Origin: Candidatus Magasanikiibacteriota bacterium
GTDB taxonomy: Bacteria > Patescibacteriota > Patescibacteriia > Magasanikbacterales > GWA2-37-8
NCBI GenBank assembly: GCA_026396535.1
Contig: JAPLWP010000075.1
Location: 1-15,148, forward strand
Direction: 5' to 3'
DNA length: 15,148 nt
In this document: one piece after another, positions 13,897 through 15,148 of the stretch
Position numbering within the stretch: position 1 is the first letter of the stretch
Layout: each line of letters begins with the position of its first letter
The notes under the pieces: generated by a model
Database searches by the model: none
Told to the model about the DNA's origin: nothing
The model's input: only the letters and a program-made list of their open reading frames with translations
Made by a program: the position numbers and the translations under genes

Positions 13897-15148
13897 ATGC
13901 CAAAGAAGGTGCAAAAGAAAAAAGTTTTAATGAAAAAGCTAACTCCAAAAAAACCGGCCAAAAAACCGGTGATTAAGAATATAAAAAAAGTGAAAAAAGT
14001 TGTGGTCAAAAAGCCTCAGCTAAAAAAAGTTTTTAAACCTCTTAAAGGCAAAATTGAAAATAAAAAACCTCAATTTAAAAAAATCGTTCCGTTGGTAGAG
14101 GAAGTGGTGATAGAGCCAACCAACGATGATTTATATAAATTAATCAGCAAAGGCCGCAATCGTGGCTTTATTACTGATATCGAAATGCTTGGACTGATCA
14201 AACGTCCAGAATGTTATTTGGATCTCTACGAAGGCTTTTTGGACGCGCTGGATCGCAATGGTGTGACGGTGGTAGAATCCAACGCCAATTTACTTGGTGT
14301 AAAACCTGAGCACAAAGAAACCTTGAAACAATTCCAGGGTGCTCAGCCTGATATGGACAGTCCTTTTGATTTGGGTGAAATTTCTTCCGATTCTATTCAG
14401 ATGTATTTGCGTGAAATTGGTAAAATTCCATTGCTCAAAGGCGATGAGGAAGTAGCTTTGGCCAAACGTAAAGAGCGTGGTGACAAAGTTGCCGAAAGAA
14501 AAATCATTGAAGCCAACTTGCGTTTGGTAGTTTCCATTGCCAAAAAATTCGTTGGTAAAAGTTTGTCTTTGCTTGATCTTATCCAAGAAGGAAATATCGG
14601 TCTTTTCCGCGCTGTGAAAAAATTTGATCACCGCAAAGGTTATAAATTTTCTACTTATGCTACTTGGTGGATTCGTCAGGCTATTACTCGTGCGCTAGCT
14701 GATCAGTCCCGTACTATTCGTATTCCGGTGCATATGGTAGAAACCATCAATCGCTTCCAGCAAGTACAGCGTCGTCTCACTCAGGATCTAGGACGTGATC
14801 CAACCCCCGAAGAATTGGCCGCTGAAATGGGTGAAGAGGTTTCAAAAATTCAACATATTATCAAAATTTCTCAGGACACTGTTTCTTTGGATGTCTCAGT
14901 AGGTGATGACGATGAAGATACTCAGCTTGGAGACTTTATTGAAGATGTCAAAAATGTTTCTCCTGATCGCGCCGCTGGATTGCAAATTTTGCGCGATTAT
15001 GTCAAAGAAGCTATCAAATCACTTTCTCCTCGTGAACAAAAAATTCTCGAAATGCGTTTTGGTTTAGCCGATGGTGTGACTCATACTCTCGAAGAAGTAG
15101 GTCATGAATTTGGCGTTACCCGCGAACGTATCCGTCAGATCGAAGCCA
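13897..15148 (+). CDS. rpoD: Principal sigma factor RpoD (sigma-70), 3' end beyond the window
   Basis: 417 codons are present and the frame is open at the right edge. Sigma-70 directs RNA polymerase to housekeeping promoters. After a lysine-rich leader (residues 3-62), a region 1.1-like domain is seen ([20 protein letters not shown], then [14 protein letters not shown], about 79-128). Next come region 1.2 ([16 protein letters not shown] from 165), region 2 with [17 protein letters not shown] and the promoter-melting [18 protein letters not shown] (249-266), [10 protein letters not shown] leading into region 3 ([19 protein letters not shown]), DTVSLD, and region 4 with [15 protein letters not shown] and the helix-turn-helix [20 protein letters not shown] at the very end. 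Only the last residues of region 4.2 are missing. The ATG is 2 bases after the dnaG stop, the classical dnaG-rpoD order. The two promoters proposed here, with TATAAT and TATGAT -10 boxes, fit such a factor. Confidence 0.95.
   Translation, partial: MPKKVQKKKVLMKKLTPKKPAKKPVIKNIKKVKKVVVKKPQLKKVFKPLKGKIENKKPQFKKIVPLVEEVVIEPTNDDLYKLISKGRNRGFITDIEMLGLIKRPECYLDLYEGFLDALDRNGVTVVESNANLLGVKPEHKETLKQFQGAQPDMDSPFDLGEISSDSIQMYLREIGKIPLLKGDEEVALAKRKERGDKVAERKIIEANLRLVVSIAKKFVGKSLSLLDLIQEGNIGLFRAVKKFDHRKGYKFSTYATWWIRQAITRALADQSRTIRIPVHMVETINRFQQVQRRLTQDLGRDPTPEELAAEMGEEVSKIQHIIKISQDTVSLDVSVGDDDEDTQLGDFIEDVKNVSPDRAAGLQILRDYVKEAIKSLSPREQKILEMRFGLADGVTHTLEEVGHEFGVTRERIRQIEA

Noticed and set aside
13782..13976. 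Open frame of 64 codons bridging dnaG and rpoD
   Set aside because: Lysine-rich only because of the A-rich DNA; it overlaps the conserved end of dnaG and the start of rpoD in another frame.
413..14631. Many reverse-strand open frames of 60-130 codons
   Set aside because: All lie opposite well-supported genes, have no recognisable domains or start signals, and have compositions expected of antisense reading.

Overview
The window is AT-rich, tightly packed and coded entirely on the + strand. It looks like a genome fragment of a Candidatus Patescibacteria (CPR) bacterium. This is inferred from three things: a huge modular surface protein of the type common there (LAE-Y-P motif, VALAGRVPVKV block, LCVGNTCV-type motif near the C-terminus), the pairing of pilT with an HD-type CCA enzyme and a small AbrB-type regulator next to an ABC exporter, and the near absence of Shine-Dalgarno sequences with genes only 1-4 bases apart. 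TGA is used as a normal stop (end of the CCA gene), so this is not a lineage that reads TGA as glycine. No tRNA, rRNA, CRISPR array or insertion sequence was seen.

Layout. (1) 1-2931: the 3' part of a modular secreted or surface protein, broken by a frameshift near 2190 into two reading frames. (2) 2951-3784: a membrane-anchored protein with TPR-like helices. (3) 3867-6358: pilT and a CCA tRNA nucleotidyltransferase gene, with a plausible promoter in front of pilT. (4) 6355-12089: a clearly bounded transcription unit. It has a strong sigma-70-type promoter overlapping the stop of cca, a perfect 10-bp inverted repeat next to the -10 box, then an AbrB-fold regulator, an HlyD/MacA-like adaptor, a MacB/LolD-like ATPase, two paralogous MacB/FtsX-like permeases, ribB, and a hairpin plus T8 terminator. 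(5) 12116-15148: dnaG followed after 2 bases by rpoD, the conserved replication/transcription pair. rpoD runs off the right edge.

How the genes work together. The central unit reads as a self-regulated exporter: regulator, adaptor, ATPase and what is probably a heterodimeric permease, with a riboflavin-pathway enzyme as the last gene. PilT would power pilus retraction, and the CCA enzyme finishes tRNA 3' ends.

Oddities. dnaG carries an in-frame TAA inside its zinc-binding domain, and the surface protein has a frameshift, apparently with a missing block. Both lie next to short A runs, so sequence or assembly error must be considered before biology. The principal sigma factor has an unusual lysine-rich N-terminal extension. 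Nothing here is clearly a new system. The best candidates for a second look are the dnaG stop, the regulator's promoter/operator/terminator element, and the export unit ending in a lone ribB.
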